From NCBI GenBank assembly GCA_017620235.1, contig JAFZQT010000063.1, positions 1 through 36,725 on the forward strand: DNA of 36,725 bases, read 5' to 3'. The position numbers and the translations under genes are program-made. The notes beneath the pieces were generated by a model. That model saw only the letters and a list, made by a program, of their open reading frames with translations. It was not told the origin of the DNA and made no database searches. Positions 1 to 7,920 of this stretch are shown here, piece by piece. The number at the start of each line of letters is the position of its first letter. Position 1 is the first letter of the stretch. The DNA comes from Butyrivibrio sp. (GTDB lineage: Bacteria; Bacillota; Clostridia; Lachnospirales; Lachnospiraceae).

Positions 1-204
1 ATGCTTTATTAGTGCTACCTTCAATCGGCTATTCAGTACATGATACATGACTATTCATCACCTCTGGTTCCTGTTAAAGAGGTATATCAATAAACAAAAA
101 GCTCATAAATACTGAAATTTGAGCTTGAAATTATAGGAAGAAGAGTAAATAATTATTTACAAAAACTTTTTACCTTAAAGACATGAAAACAATAATGGTG
201 CGTT
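1..204. other. A+T-rich leader without a convincing gene
   Basis: No open frame of useful length runs through these bases. A short frame at 3-56 ends in a stop and could be the tail of a gene cut off by the window edge, but it is too short to identify. An imperfect hairpin has 7-base arms AAGCTCA (99-105) and TGAGCTT (120-126); it lacks a T-run, so I do not call it a terminator. The composition matches the A+T-rich gene that follows. Confidence 0.4.
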
Positions 205-1209
205 ATGATTTATAAATGTATTATTAGACTAAAAAGGTTCAAAAATAGAAGAAATATATTATTATATTTCTTTGCAATAATAGCTATTCTAACATCAATT
301 AATGCTAATATTTTTTTGGGGGGGTGGAAAGATGCTTTATACACTCCGACGCAAATTGTAAAGGTAAAGGATAATTATTATATATCTGATTGTTGGAACG
401 GACGAATAATATATTCTCATTATTTAGGAATACATCCAAAGAAAATGAATGTTTTGTCTGAAAACATATGCGGAGGTCATAGTATAGCAAGTGATGGAGA
501 GTATATTATGATTGACGATTCGGATAATCATAAGCTTAGATTATATTATCCATCAAATGACAGTGAGGATATAGTACTTATAGATGAATTAGATATTGAA
601 GATAGACCACACTATATCCAGTACTATAAAGGCTGTTTTTTTATTCTTGGCAGTTATAGTGGAAGTATTTATGAAGTCAGAGTTTTCAATGGGAAGATGA
701 GTTTAATAGATACACACATAATTGATAGAAGTATTTCGTATGCGAGAAGTTTTAGCATTGTCGATAACATTATTTTTATACCTACTGCAGATGGAAGGAT
801 TTATGAGATAGATTTAAATAGTTGGAGGATAAAAAGAGTATATTATGTTCCAGATGATATCGGAGGTATGAATTTTATTGATAGAATAGGAGATTATTTT
901 TATTTGACAGTATATTCTGGAAAAGATTTTGATATGAATTGTCCTTCTAAAATATTACGTGGAAAAAAGATAGAAGATTTTGAAAATAATACCTATGAAG
1001 ATATCACTAATGTTTTATCGATTTCAGGTACGCCGTATTTTATAACTCAATTTGATGGATTGTACTATTTAACAGAAATTGATTCAAATCAAGGTATCAT
1101 TGAGTTTAGTATTGACAATCAAGGAGAAATAAAGGATGTAAAAGATATTTATGAATATCGAGGAGAAAGACTTTCGTCAAAATTGAGGAAGAATAGAGTT
1201 TTTAAATAA
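205..1209 (+). CDS. Predicted membrane-anchored or secreted beta-propeller-like protein
   Basis: This is a 334-residue protein of unknown function. A basic N-terminus (residues 1-16, many R/K) precedes one hydrophobic segment at about 19-38, so it is probably anchored or exported. The rest contains repeated short beta-strand blocks with aromatic/glycine/aspartate turns (for example YYISDCWNGRIIY near 53-65 and a similar block near 100-110), as in NHL- or SMP-30-like propellers. No catalytic motif is visible. The start is ATG 205, with no strong ribosome site upstream. Base composition is clearly more A/T-rich than that of manC, which begins 24 bases downstream on the same strand, suggesting a separate origin although they may be co-transcribed. 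A T7-G7 homopolymer junction lies inside the coding region at 311-324. The propeller assignment is inferred from pattern only. Confidence 0.55.
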   Translation: MIYKCIIRLKRFKNRRNILLYFFAIIAILTSINANIFLGGWKDALYTPTQIVKVKDNYYISDCWNGRIIYSHYLGIHPKKMNVLSENICGGHSIASDGEYIMIDDSDNHKLRLYYPSNDSEDIVLIDELDIEDRPHYIQYYKGCFFILGSYSGSIYEVRVFNGKMSLIDTHIIDRSISYARSFSIVDNIIFIPTADGRIYEIDLNSWRIKRVYYVPDDIGGMNFIDRIGDYFYLTVYSGKDFDMNCPSKILRGKKIEDFENNTYEDITNVLSISGTPYFITQFDGLYYLTEIDSNQGIIEFSIDNQGEIKDVKDIYEYRGERLSSKLRKNRVFK

Positions 1210-1233
1210 GGAGATTGTAAGAGGGTTTTTGAT

Positions 1234-2544
1234 ATGAACATAGTTCTTTTATCCGGTGGGTCCGGAAAGCGTCTGTGGCCATTGTCCAATGACGTTAGAA
1301 GTAAGCAGTTTATTAGAATATTTAAGACTGAGAACGGCGAGTATGAGTCGATGCTTCAGCGTATGTATAGAGGGATCAGAAAAGTTGACGCGGATGCAAA
1401 TGTTACGATTGCGACATCTTTAAGTCAGGCGTCTGCAATCCACAATCAGCTGGGTGAGGCAGTAGATCTTTCTATTGAGCCTTGCAGAAGGGATACTTTC
1501 CCTGCCATTGCGATTGCGTGCAGTTTCCTTCATGATGTGAAGGGCGTGGGCGATGATGAGCCTGTTGTTGTATGCCCCGTTGATCCGTATGTTGACGATG
1601 ATTATTTCAGGGCTCTGGCAGATCTGTCAGCGATGGCAGAAAAAGGTGACTATAACCTTAATCTCATGGGAATAGAACCGACTTATCCAAGTGAGAAATA
1701 TGGATACATTATTCCAAAGGAAGCCGCTGATGTCAGTGAGGTTCTTGAGTTTAAGGAAAAGCCGGATGTTGCGACAGCTACCGGCTACATAAAAAAAGGT
1801 GCTCTTTGGAATGGCGGAGTTTTTGCGTTTAAGCTTGGATACGTGCTTAACAAGGCGCATGAGCTTATAGATTTCAAGGATTACGAAGATTTTTTTGCAA
1901 GATATGAAGATAGCAATAAGATCAGTTTTGACTACGCTGTTGTTGAAAAAGAGAGCAGCATAGGAGTTATGAAGTATTCGGGAATCTGGAAGGATCTTGG
2001 TACTTGGAATACCCTTACAGAGGCGATGCATGAGAATGTTATCGGAAATGGCGTGCTTAACGATAAGTGCGAGAACGTGCATGTTTTAAATGATCTTGAT
2101 GTTCCGGTTCTGTGCATGGGACTTAAGGATGTTGTAGTATCTGCGTCTCCCGAGGGAATTCTTGTTTCTGACAAAGAGCAGTCAAGCTACATCAAGCCTT
2201 TTGTTGATGAGTTTGATCAACAGATCATGTTTGCTGAAAAGAGCTGGGGAAGCTATCGCGTAATAGATGTAGGAAATGAAAGTCTTACGGTTAAGGTTAC
2301 TCTCCATGCAGGAAACAAGATGAATTATCATGCTCATGAGAGGCGTTCCGAGGCATGGAATATCATTTCGGGTCGTGGTAAAGTCATAATCGACGGTGCC
2401 ATGAGAGAAGTTAAGCCGGGAGATACTGTTTCTATTGCGGTTGGACAGAAGCACATGGTTGAGGCGATTGATGAGCTTCAGATCATTGAAGTGCAGTTTG
2501 GTACAGATATAGATGTGCATGATAAAGTTAAGTATACATTGTGA
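1234..2544 (+). CDS. manC: Mannose-1-phosphate guanylyltransferase / mannose-6-phosphate isomerase
   Basis: This bifunctional type II enzyme makes GDP-mannose from mannose-1-phosphate and can interconvert fructose-6-phosphate and mannose-6-phosphate in the cytosol, feeding glycan synthesis. The N-terminal nucleotidyltransferase has the signature LSGGSGKRLWPLS (6-18), R22/K24 downstream, FKEKP (173-177) and ALWNGGVF (190-197). The C-terminal cupin-type isomerase domain spans about 335-430, with predicted metal ligands H366, H368, E373 and H407. The length of 436 aa is slightly shorter than typical ManC (about 460-480) but both domains look intact. AGAGGG sits 8 bases before ATG 1234. Its closeness to the flagellin glycosylation island suggests that GDP-mannose or a derivative is one of the sugars used there; that link is inference. 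Confidence 0.92.
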   Translation: MNIVLLSGGSGKRLWPLSNDVRSKQFIRIFKTENGEYESMLQRMYRGIRKVDADANVTIATSLSQASAIHNQLGEAVDLSIEPCRRDTFPAIAIACSFLHDVKGVGDDEPVVVCPVDPYVDDDYFRALADLSAMAEKGDYNLNLMGIEPTYPSEKYGYIIPKEAADVSEVLEFKEKPDVATATGYIKKGALWNGGVFAFKLGYVLNKAHELIDFKDYEDFFARYEDSNKISFDYAVVEKESSIGVMKYSGIWKDLGTWNTLTEAMHENVIGNGVLNDKCENVHVLNDLDVPVLCMGLKDVVVSASPEGILVSDKEQSSYIKPFVDEFDQQIMFAEKSWGSYRVIDVGNESLTVKVTLHAGNKMNYHAHERRSEAWNIISGRGKVIIDGAMREVKPGDTVSIAVGQKHMVEAIDELQIIEVQFGTDIDVHDKVKYTL

Positions 2545-2555
2545 TGTGAAATAAA

Positions 2556-2589
2556 AGAGCGGTATTTGACGAGCGTCAAATACCGCTTT
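2556..2589. terminator. Bidirectional intrinsic terminator between convergent genes
   Basis: A perfect 13-bp stem (2558-2570 with 2575-2587) encloses the tetraloop GAGC. T-rich sequence follows on the plus strand and A-rich sequence precedes, so it can end transcription of manC and of the convergent rubredoxin gene. Confidence 0.85.
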
Positions 2590-2600
2590 AAATATCTTTT

Positions 2601-3224
2601 TTACCTTATTATTTTCTCAAAATCTTCCTTCGGATGTTTGCATATCGGGCAAATATAGTCATCCGGCATTTCTTCGCCGACATATTCAAATCCGCATATC
2701 GTGCATCTCCATATTGTCTCGCCTTTTGGAGTCTCGCCAACAGGCTGAGGCTTGGGCTTGATGTTATTCTGGTAATATTCATAAGTGCAGGATGGCGTGT
2801 CTGCAAGCACATCCATAAACACAGGTTCACAGATGAAAAGAGTGTGCGAACCAAGATCAACTTCTTTTTCCACATTCAGAGAAAAGAAAGCATTGGTGCC
2901 TTTCGTGATGTATGGAATACCATTGTCTGCAATCTTGCAATCAGAGAACGAAGCAAACTTGTCGACATCCCTACCGCTCTGGAATCCAAAGTGTTTGAAC
3001 AGATCAAAGCTTGCATCTGTGCTAATGACAGAAATGTTGCACTTTCCGGTCTCTTTTAACATATCATGAGTCAGGTTTGCTTTGTTGAGTGCGATGGAAA
3101 TTCTGTTTGGATCCGATGCGACTTGAACAGCGGTATTTGTGATACATCCGTTTTTCTTGTCGCCGCTAACTACTGTGCATACAAATAGTCCATAAGATAA
3201 CTTGTACATTGCCTTGGTATTCAT
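2601..3224 (-). CDS. Flavin reductase-like domain fused to C-terminal rubredoxin
   Basis: Residues 1-150 form a flavin reductase-like FMN-binding domain, as in flavoredoxins and high-molecular-weight rubredoxins; residues 171-207 are a rubredoxin with Fe ligands C174, C177, C192 and C195 (CTIC and CPIC). Such fusions pass electrons from NAD(P)H through FMN to the iron site and on to partners such as flavodiiron proteins that remove O2, peroxide or NO in anaerobes. The start is set at ATG 3224, giving 207 aa, because AAAGGAGATC (3240-3231) lies just before it; the upstream in-frame start at 3272 lacks such a site. The gene is monocistronic and converges on manC. A possible minus-strand -10 TATAAT lies at 3281-3276. 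The redox partner is not in this window. Confidence 0.88.
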   Translation of the reverse strand: MNTKAMYKLSYGLFVCTVVSGDKKNGCITNTAVQVASDPNRISIALNKANLTHDMLKETGKCNISVISTDASFDLFKHFGFQSGRDVDKFASFSDCKIADNGIPYITKGTNAFFSLNVEKEVDLGSHTLFICEPVFMDVLADTPSCTYEYYQNNIKPKPQPVGETPKGETIWRCTICGFEYVGEEMPDDYICPICKHPKEDFEKIIR

Positions 3225-3387
3225 GGAACCGATCTCCTTTCTCTTAGACCTATAAGCTACAATTCTAATCATAAAATTATAGAGCTATAATTGAGTGATT
3301 TTCATCCTAGGAAGACTAAAACTGTGTGATTTAATTGTAGCATGTTTATCTTGTATTTTTCAGTATATATTTCTGTGATTCACCTGT

Positions 3388-3416
3388 TTGTTGTATACAC
3401 AACACAAGTGTATAAT
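3388..3416 (+). promoter_or_regulatory. Putative promoter with overlapping palindrome
   Basis: A consensus -10 TATAAT (3411-3416) has only a poor -35 (TTGTTG, 3388-3393, 17-base spacer). The inverted repeat TATACAC-N7-GTGTATA (3394-3414) overlaps the -10 and would be well placed as a repressor operator. It lies upstream of the secreted acidic-tail protein. Confidence 0.45.
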
Positions 3417-3453
3417 ATAATCAAGCGTAATAATTTTGCCGATATATAAACTA

Positions 3454-3496
3454 AATGATATAGGTGTCGAAAGTGAATTTTGACACCTAATGATAT
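3454..3496 (+). repeat. Nested inverted and direct repeat in leader
   Basis: TAGGTGTC (3461-3468) and GACACCTA (3482-3489) are perfect inverted copies separated by 13 bases, and AATGATAT occurs directly repeated at both outer flanks (3454-3461, 3489-3496). The structure lies just before the ribosome site of the gene at 3517, so it could be an operator or an RNA hairpin controlling translation. Confidence 0.5.
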
Positions 3497-3516
3497 TGGG
3501 TAAAAGGGAAGAAATC

Positions 3517-4641
3517 ATGAAGATGCAAAGGATGAAGACAACGGCTTTTTTGATCGGAATTTGTATGGCGGCTATGTTGATTGTTAATCCTGTCATTGTG
3601 ATGGCGGGAGATACTGTGATGCTGCCATTAGAAGTGTATGGGAAAGATGTGGTATCTGTAGCTCTGCCTTCTGTCAGTGAAGATGGAGATTCACCCTTTG
3701 ATTTCATTATAGATCCTCAGGAGTTGATATTTGCGACCGATGCGGCTAAATATGGAGGCGGAAAGGTTGAAGGGGGCGCTACGTTGTTGTTTAGAAATCA
3801 TGATGGAGAGTTTGATTTTTCAAGGCGAAGCGACAGGCTTACTGTAAAGAACCAGAGTAACGTTCCGGTTGTTGTTACGATAACAGCAAGTATAGATGAT
3901 CTGGGAGATATAGATGTAGTCGGAAGCCCTGATTTTGGAGATTCTGATGCATGCAGTATGTATCTTGCTGTTGTAGATGATGAAGGAAATGAGAAGCCTA
4001 TTTCTGAGGAAGGGGAAATATCGGTAAGCACTGAAATGCGCGAGGCGCCTGAGGATGCTTATGTTTACAGGATAGATGAAGAGAACGGTAGCTATTCGTA
4101 TGAGTTTTCGAGATCTCCGGAAGAGATAGACTTTGATTCGTATTCATTTGGACTTACGGGATATTGCAATCCTAACGGGAACTGGCAGGATATATCTATT
4201 CATCCGATCGTAAGGATTACTTGGAAAGTAGAGCCTTTATTGTCAGAGGAAGAGATTGAGCAGCAGGAAGAGTCTGAAGAGGAAGCTGCAACAGAAGGCG
4301 ACAGCGAGCAGACTGAGGAACACGAGACGGCAAAAGAACCTGAATCTGATGTAAACGAATCTGGACAGGAAACTTCCGAAACTACAGATAAAAATTCTGA
4401 TTCAGCGTCTACGGAAGTATCAGTTGTTGAAAAAAGACCTGTTCTTGGCGAACAGGTTAGTACCGAACAGCCGAATTCCAATGCGAGCGTGGCTGCTTCT
4501 GTAGAGGTACAGCCTGATAACCACAATGATGATCATGAAGAGGAACAGGCTGCTACGCAGGAAACTTCAAATAGTGTAAGTTCATCGGAATCAGGTGATA
4601 ATGCTGCAGAATCTGCTTCGGATGATCAAAACAACGGTTAG
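3517..4641 (+). CDS. Secreted surface protein with acidic Ser/Thr/Glu-rich tail
   Basis: The function is unknown. A signal peptide is clear (MKMQRMKTT followed by a hydrophobic core to about residue 30, then VMAGD). The folded part, about 32-235, is beta-rich and contains FDFIIDPQ, followed by an alanine/tyrosine/glycine block and LTVKNQSNVPVVVTI, a pattern I associate with extracellular proteins of Lachnospiraceae. From about residue 245 to the end the sequence is low-complexity E/S/T/Q/N, probably disordered. No LPxTG signal or C-terminal membrane segment is seen, so wall attachment is unclear. I chose ATG 3517 (374 aa) because AGGGAAG lies 5 bases upstream; an in-frame ATG at 3490 lacks a good site. 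The gene is isolated, convergent with the following glycosyltransferases, and preceded by two palindromes that may control it. Confidence 0.7.
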   Translation: MKMQRMKTTAFLIGICMAAMLIVNPVIVMAGDTVMLPLEVYGKDVVSVALPSVSEDGDSPFDFIIDPQELIFATDAAKYGGGKVEGGATLLFRNHDGEFDFSRRSDRLTVKNQSNVPVVVTITASIDDLGDIDVVGSPDFGDSDACSMYLAVVDDEGNEKPISEEGEISVSTEMREAPEDAYVYRIDEENGSYSYEFSRSPEEIDFDSYSFGLTGYCNPNGNWQDISIHPIVRITWKVEPLLSEEEIEQQEESEEEAATEGDSEQTEEHETAKEPESDVNESGQETSETTDKNSDSASTEVSVVEKRPVLGEQVSTEQPNSNASVAASVEVQPDNHNDDHEEEQAATQETSNSVSSSESGDNAAESASDDQNNG

Positions 4642-4674
4642 AGAGACTGTATGGATGATAATAAGAGAGATTCC

Positions 4675-5628
4675 TTAATGTTTTTTACACCATTCAAGGA
4701 ATTTCTCACAATCGCTTTCAAAAAGAGACTTTTCTGATGCGATTATTTTTCTGTAATCTGTGAATTCATCCTGATGTTCTTTGAAATTGTCGCAAATATC
4801 GTGAAGTAGCGAATCAATAGCATCAAGTGAATCTGCAGGAGCTTCAAATTTATAGTTTTCCGGAATCGGAACATCTTTATCAAAGGCGGCTGCACCTTTC
4901 TTATTTGTAATGACGCAGCATCCGTTTGCGGCAGCTTCTCTTGGAATCCGGTCTTTGCCCGGGTGGCTTCCAAAGTCTATATAAATCTTGCTGTTCTGCA
5001 TCATAAATACCATATGTTCGACATCAAGACCTGTAAGGGCAATCCATTTAAGCCAGGAAGCTTTATCTATAAGAGGCTTCAGGTCGTTGTATCCTTTGGC
5101 AGGGTTGTATAAAGCGATGTCTTGTCTTAGATGTGCAGGGAAAATAAACTGCCCGTGAGCGTCATTGATATAGTCAGAAAGGTATAATCCGTTAGCATTT
5201 GGTATTTTTTTCTCCACATAATCCTTGGAATAATAAGATTGATATAAATGTAGGGAAACGTCATCTCTTATTTGATTGAGGTTTGATTCTTTAGTAGAAA
5301 TGATGTAGTTATCTACGCTCATCCACCACAGAACTTTAGTTGCTTTCTTTATAAATGGAAGAGCTAAAGTGAGCCCTTCGGGAAAGACGAATATGTTGCC
5401 CTCTTTGTCGGCAGCAGCATAATCTGAAACATGTTCTGTATTATATATAGCATAGGATTCAGGTGCAGGAACATCAGCACCGAGGTCTTCTCCGATAGGG
5501 AGATTTAAGTCAACATATACCATAAATGCTGTTCCGGGAGATAGTTCATTTATTCTGTGGCACATCTGATGTGCGAGTTCCGGACCACCGCTGGTTCTGT
5601 TTGCAGGTGATAGGATGTATACGTTCAT
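4675..5628 (-). CDS. GT-B-fold glycosyltransferase-like protein
   Basis: This 317-residue protein probably transfers a sugar in surface or flagellar glycan assembly. The C-terminal half has the group-1-type nucleotide-sugar-binding pattern: KIYIDFGSHPGKDRIPREA, then a GCCVITNKKGAAAF segment, matching the loop-helix part of GT-B enzymes that holds the donor phosphate. The N-terminal half (MNVYILSPANRTSGGPELAH) resembles the first Rossmann strand and glycine loop. It is shorter than classical family-4 enzymes, so the acceptor domain is reduced. Its ATG overlaps the stop of the upstream gene by 4 bases (ATGA, 5628-5625), indicating translational coupling. Donor and acceptor are unknown. It ends only 33 bases from the convergent secreted-protein gene, with no obvious terminator between. 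Confidence 0.72.
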   Translation of the reverse strand: MNVYILSPANRTSGGPELAHQMCHRINELSPGTAFMVYVDLNLPIGEDLGADVPAPESYAIYNTEHVSDYAAADKEGNIFVFPEGLTLALPFIKKATKVLWWMSVDNYIISTKESNLNQIRDDVSLHLYQSYYSKDYVEKKIPNANGLYLSDYINDAHGQFIFPAHLRQDIALYNPAKGYNDLKPLIDKASWLKWIALTGLDVEHMVFMMQNSKIYIDFGSHPGKDRIPREAAANGCCVITNKKGAAAFDKDVPIPENYKFEAPADSLDAIDSLLHDICDNFKEHQDEFTDYRKIIASEKSLFESDCEKFLEWCKKH

Positions 5629-6809
5629 GCGTTGTTCTCCATAATGTTTTTAATGATTGTTATGACTCTGTGAAGAACAGTGTCTTCTTCGCAGACCTTT
5701 TTATATCCGTTTAACGCAATTTCTTCACGTTCCTCATCGTGAGTAAGATAATAGTTCGCTTTCTCAATAAGCTCATCAAGAGAGTGGTAAGTTTCAAGAT
5801 GTACGCCCGGAGTCAAAAACATATCAAGCTCAGGCTGATAATTGGTCAAAAGAAATCCACCGCAGGCAAGAATATCCCATATTCTCTGAGGGAGTCCCGA
5901 TCTGATCGGCCTCATGGTTGTGTTAAGATTGATCCTGCTCTTTTTGAATATTATGGGCATTTCTGTAAATGATTTAGCTAAACCGTGTTGGAATACATGC
6001 TTAGATAAACCTGTTGTGTCACTTCCTGTAAAAAGATTGAGATTAAAAGGCTGTATATTGTCTGCAAGTAAATTGAGCAGTTTTATACGTTCCATAGCAG
6101 TAATGTGATAGCCAATGTAGTCGTCAATGGCTATCTGTCTGTCAAGATTCCTGATACTCAGCGCTGAAGAGTAGAAATTTGGATCGGTATCCTTTAAACA
6201 CTGTATTTCTTTATCAGTAATGGTATTTTCGATATATTCAAGTCCATAGATGCTTTCTTGGAGCTGACGATGCATCTTTTCTTCAAGAGAAGTTTTGATT
6301 TCTGCAGGTAAAGATAACTCGCTGTACGGATCTTTTTCTGTATAAAGAGATCCTATAAAAGATACATCGTAGTCATAACCTGTGACGTCGCCTATTGTAT
6401 CAGTCATTCTGTCTGCTGCGGCACCAAGAGGTAAATGGAAGATGCAGCTTGGGTTAGCGTCTTTTATAGTTTCATATTGCTTACGATCAAATAGGAAAAC
6501 TCTGTTATAAGGGCTCCTGATAGCATTGTTGTATATTTCAAGAACGGGGCAATCCACTGAAACGCAGACGTATGGAATCTTTATCTTTTCGCATACCATT
6601 GCAATAAATGGGAAAAAGTTTATGGAGAAAACGAATAAAGGCTTGTAGTCTGCGATGAGATTACCAAGATGGACAATCTTTTCATTAACAGATAAGGAAT
6701 TTTCAGCGACGCCCTGCTTGTCTTCAATTATTGTTAGACCGACAGCTTTTAGCGCGTCAATATAATCGGGCTCACATATGCTGTCATATCTGTAAAATAT
6801 TATATTCAT
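5625..6809 (-). CDS. CgeB/DUF3880-type glycosyltransferase
   Basis: This 394-aa protein matches the architecture of DUF3880 plus a C-terminal glycosyltransferase (CgeB-like). The N-terminal half contains FSINFFPF and CVSVDCPVLEIYNN; the C-terminal half has INLNTTMRPIRSGLPQRIWD followed by ILACGGFLLTNYQPEL, the conserved donor-binding region. Family members glycosylate spore or surface proteins, and many lie beside flagellin genes. It is a clear paralogue of the transferase at 9293-10495: both share SFIGSLYTE/SFVGSLYTE and GGFLL-NYQ blocks at matching positions. It is translationally coupled to the following gene and divergent from flagellin. No good ribosome site precedes ATG 6809; a -10-like hexamer ends exactly 6 bases upstream, so the message may be leaderless. 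Confidence 0.82.
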   Translation of the reverse strand: MNIIFYRYDSICEPDYIDALKAVGLTIIEDKQGVAENSLSVNEKIVHLGNLIADYKPLFVFSINFFPFIAMVCEKIKIPYVCVSVDCPVLEIYNNAIRSPYNRVFLFDRKQYETIKDANPSCIFHLPLGAAADRMTDTIGDVTGYDYDVSFIGSLYTEKDPYSELSLPAEIKTSLEEKMHRQLQESIYGLEYIENTITDKEIQCLKDTDPNFYSSALSIRNLDRQIAIDDYIGYHITAMERIKLLNLLADNIQPFNLNLFTGSDTTGLSKHVFQHGLAKSFTEMPIIFKKSRINLNTTMRPIRSGLPQRIWDILACGGFLLTNYQPELDMFLTPGVHLETYHSLDELIEKANYYLTHDEEREEIALNGYKKVCEEDTVLHRVITIIKNIMENNA

Positions 6810-6815
6810 AAATTC

Positions 6816-6821
6816 ATTCTA
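6816..6821 (-). promoter_or_regulatory. Extended -10 element placing the start site at the ATG
   Basis: On the minus strand TGG-TAGAAT (the -10 at 6821-6816) forms an extended -10. The predicted transcription start, 7 bases beyond the hexamer, coincides with the A of ATG 6809. No clear -35 or ribosome site is visible. Confidence 0.35.
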
Positions 6822-6913
6822 CCATAAACTGGATAATTATGATGTTACACAGACGTTTTTGGATAAAAAATGTTGTTTATAAAAAGTTTATACATTATTT
6901 TTTTTAAAAGGGG

Positions 6914-6940
6914 TTATTTTTTTAGAATTATAGTCGATAA
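6914..6940 (+). promoter_or_regulatory. Sigma-28 (SigD/FliA)-like flagellin promoter
   Basis: GTCGATAA (6933-6940) matches the flagellar -10 GCCGATAA at 7 of 8 positions, and TTATTTTT (6914-6921) matches TAAAGTTT at 5 of 8 with the exact 11-base spacer of that consensus. Transcription would begin near 6946, giving a leader of about 108 bases before the flagellin ATG. Confidence 0.65.
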
Positions 6941-7010
6941 TAAAAGTGTAAAACAAAACAGAGATGGTTTTTAGGCCAGCACTGAAAACTATTTCGAAAC
7001 GAGCAAACGA

Positions 7011-7044
7011 GTGGCAAGGAAGCCACCGTACAAATTCAAGGAGG
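7011..7044 (+). promoter_or_regulatory. Leader hairpin with GGA loop plus ribosome site: candidate CsrA target
   Basis: GTGGC (7011-7015) pairs with GCCAC (7022-7026), exposing the hexaloop AAGGAA. The core CAAGGA is repeated at the ribosome site (7037-7042, within AAGGAGG 7038-7044, 9 bases before ATG 7054). Two GGA sites, one in a hairpin and one on the Shine-Dalgarno, is the arrangement by which CsrA represses hag in Bacillus subtilis. CsrA itself is not encoded in this window. Confidence 0.5.
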
Positions 7045-7053
7045 AATTATATT

Positions 7054-7875
7054 ATGGTAGTACAACACAACATTACAGCAATGAATGCAAACAGACAGCT
7101 TGGAATCACAACTGGTGTTCAGGCTAAGTCAAGTGAGAAGTTATCATCAGGTTACAAGATCAACAGAGCAGCAGATGATGCAGCAGGTCTTGCAATTTCT
7201 GAAAAGATGAGACGTCAGGTTAGAGGTCTTACACAGGCTTCTGCTAACGCTCAGGATGGTATTTCTGCAGTACAGACAGCTGAAGGTGCTTTGAACGAAG
7301 TACACGATATGCTTCAGAGAATGAACGAGCTTGCTACAAAGGCAGCTAACGACACTCTTCAGACAACAGATCGTGATTACATTCAGTCAGAGCTTAATGC
7401 ACTTACAAACGAGATTACTCGTACAGGTGCTGCTACACAGTTCAACAACCAGGCTCTTCTTGATGGAACATTCAAGAATAAGAACATTCAGGTTGGATCT
7501 GAGACATCTGGTGAGAACCAGATCAAGATTGACATCGACAAGATGACAGCAACTGGATTGGGACTTAGCGCAGATGTTACTGGTACTGATGCTACTAAGG
7601 CAAAAACAACTATCGACAATATCAAGGGATGTCTTGAGAAGGTTTCAAAGCAGAGATCTGATCTTGGTGCTATCCAGAACAGACTTGAGCACACAATCAA
7701 GAACCTTGACAACGTAGTTGAGAACACACAGGCTGCTGAATCACAGATTCGTGATACAGATATGGCTACCGAGATGGTTAAGTATTCTAACAACAACATC
7801 CTTGCACAGGCTGGACAGTCAATGCTGGCTCAGGCTAACCAGACAAATCAGGGTGTTCTTTCACTTCTCGGCTAA
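7054..7875 (+). CDS. hag: Flagellin
   Basis: This is the structural subunit of the flagellar filament, exported by the flagellar type III system. The conserved N-terminal D0/D1 helices span about 1-135 (NITAMNANRQLG; LSSGYKINRAADDAAGLAIS) and the C-terminal D1/D0 about 185-273 (ending in NQTNQGVLSLLG). Only about 45 residues lie between, so there are no surface D2/D3 domains. Residues R89, L93 and E113 align with the TLR5-contact positions of enteric flagellins. A cysteine at 193 is unusual for a filament protein. ATG 7054 is chosen over the longer frame because of AAGGAGG at 7038-7044. Codons are strongly biased, as expected for high expression. Its own sigma-28-like promoter and terminator make it monocistronic. 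Flanking glycosyltransferases suggest that the protein is glycosylated. Confidence 0.97.
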   Translation: MVVQHNITAMNANRQLGITTGVQAKSSEKLSSGYKINRAADDAAGLAISEKMRRQVRGLTQASANAQDGISAVQTAEGALNEVHDMLQRMNELATKAANDTLQTTDRDYIQSELNALTNEITRTGAATQFNNQALLDGTFKNKNIQVGSETSGENQIKIDIDKMTATGLGLSADVTGTDATKAKTTIDNIKGCLEKVSKQRSDLGAIQNRLEHTIKNLDNVVENTQAAESQIRDTDMATEMVKYSNNNILAQAGQSMLAQANQTNQGVLSLLG

Positions 7876-7920
7876 TCCTAGATGGTTCACAAATTGGTCA
7901 TTTGCATAATTGCAACTACC

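Noticed and set aside
3-56. C-terminal fragment of an upstream gene
   Set aside because: About 17 codons with no recognisable motif are too short to support a gene call.
6964-7053. N-terminal extension of flagellin
   Set aside because: The extra 30 residues are not flagellin-like; the strong AAGGAGG site belongs to ATG 7054, and the region is the leader with the hairpin.
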